From the NCBI GenBank assembly GCA_008015565.1, contig SSFV01000050.1, positions 1 through 41,702 of the forward strand: a stretch of 41,702 nucleotides of DNA. The letters are read 5' to 3'. Of this stretch, positions 41,478 through 41,702 are shown one piece after another. The position numbers and the translations under genes were made by a program. The stretch comes from Nitrosomonas sp. Its GTDB lineage: Bacteria > Pseudomonadota > Gammaproteobacteria > Burkholderiales > Nitrosomonadaceae. Position 1 is the first letter of the stretch. Every line of letters starts with the position of its first letter. Below the pieces are notes generated by a model, which made no database searches, was not told where the DNA came from, and was given only the letters and a program-made list of their open reading frames with translations.

Positions 41478-41702
41478 CTACACAAAATCAATCGCTAAAT
41501 TCGCCCCAACCAACAGCACTGCATCATCATTCGTATAAGTATGATAAAAGCCTTTAACACCACCGTCGACCCAACCGTCATCCAGAACAGTCACACGATC
41601 GCCGGCATTGCCGTGGAGTTTCAGGGTATTGCTGGTATCCGATAAATTAAGCACATCTTCCGCGGTGAATGCCAGCATGTTGTCACCACGGCCGTACAGG
41701 CA
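41478..41702 (-). CDS. C-terminus of a third FG-GAP/RTX-family paralogue (copy C; continues beyond window)
   Basis: CLYGRGDNMLAFTAEDVLNLSDTSNTLKLHGNAGDRVTVLDDGWVDGGVKGFYHTYTNDDAVLLVGANLAIDFV; open through the right edge. Confidence 0.88.
   Translation of the reverse strand, partial: CLYGRGDNMLAFTAEDVLNLSDTSNTLKLHGNAGDRVTVLDDGWVDGGVKGFYHTYTNDDAVLLVGANLAIDFV

Overview
The window is about 41.7 kb of bacterial chromosome. The gene content looks betaproteobacterial, possibly Nitrosomonadaceae, but that is inference. Left to right: (1) the 3' end of a tyrosine integrase facing a tRNA(CAT) gene, a likely genomic-island edge; (2) the conserved rpsU-yqeY-dnaG-rpoD block with divergent tsaD, plus plsY, folB and two lipoproteins; (3) an accessory block with a frameshifted secreted NHL/choice-of-anchor-like protein and a 1731-aa animal-type haem peroxidase with RTX repeats; (4) queC-queE-cpoB-pal-tolB-tolA-tolR-tolQ-ybgC, then cysM, a ComEA-like HhH protein, an MFS transporter, a DegS/DegQ-like protease, Nif3 and mltA; (5) an RTX/FG-GAP locus with one complete 1.4-kaa protein, one paralogue split by a single-base deletion, and the C-terminal end of a third paralogue at the right edge. 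A periplasmic glutathione peroxidase, a TM + HIRAN-like protein and a hemerythrin-like protein sit between paralogues two and three. The most notable finding is the architecture of the FG-GAP proteins. Each is two serial blocks of about 7 FG-GAP repeats, matching the 7 blades of an integrin-type propeller, and each block is closed by an RTX + cap module. I also report three probable frameshifts, an unlisted 38-aa membrane microprotein, an SD-sequestering hairpin and a start-less coding remnant. No homology search was possible; family names rest on recognised motifs.
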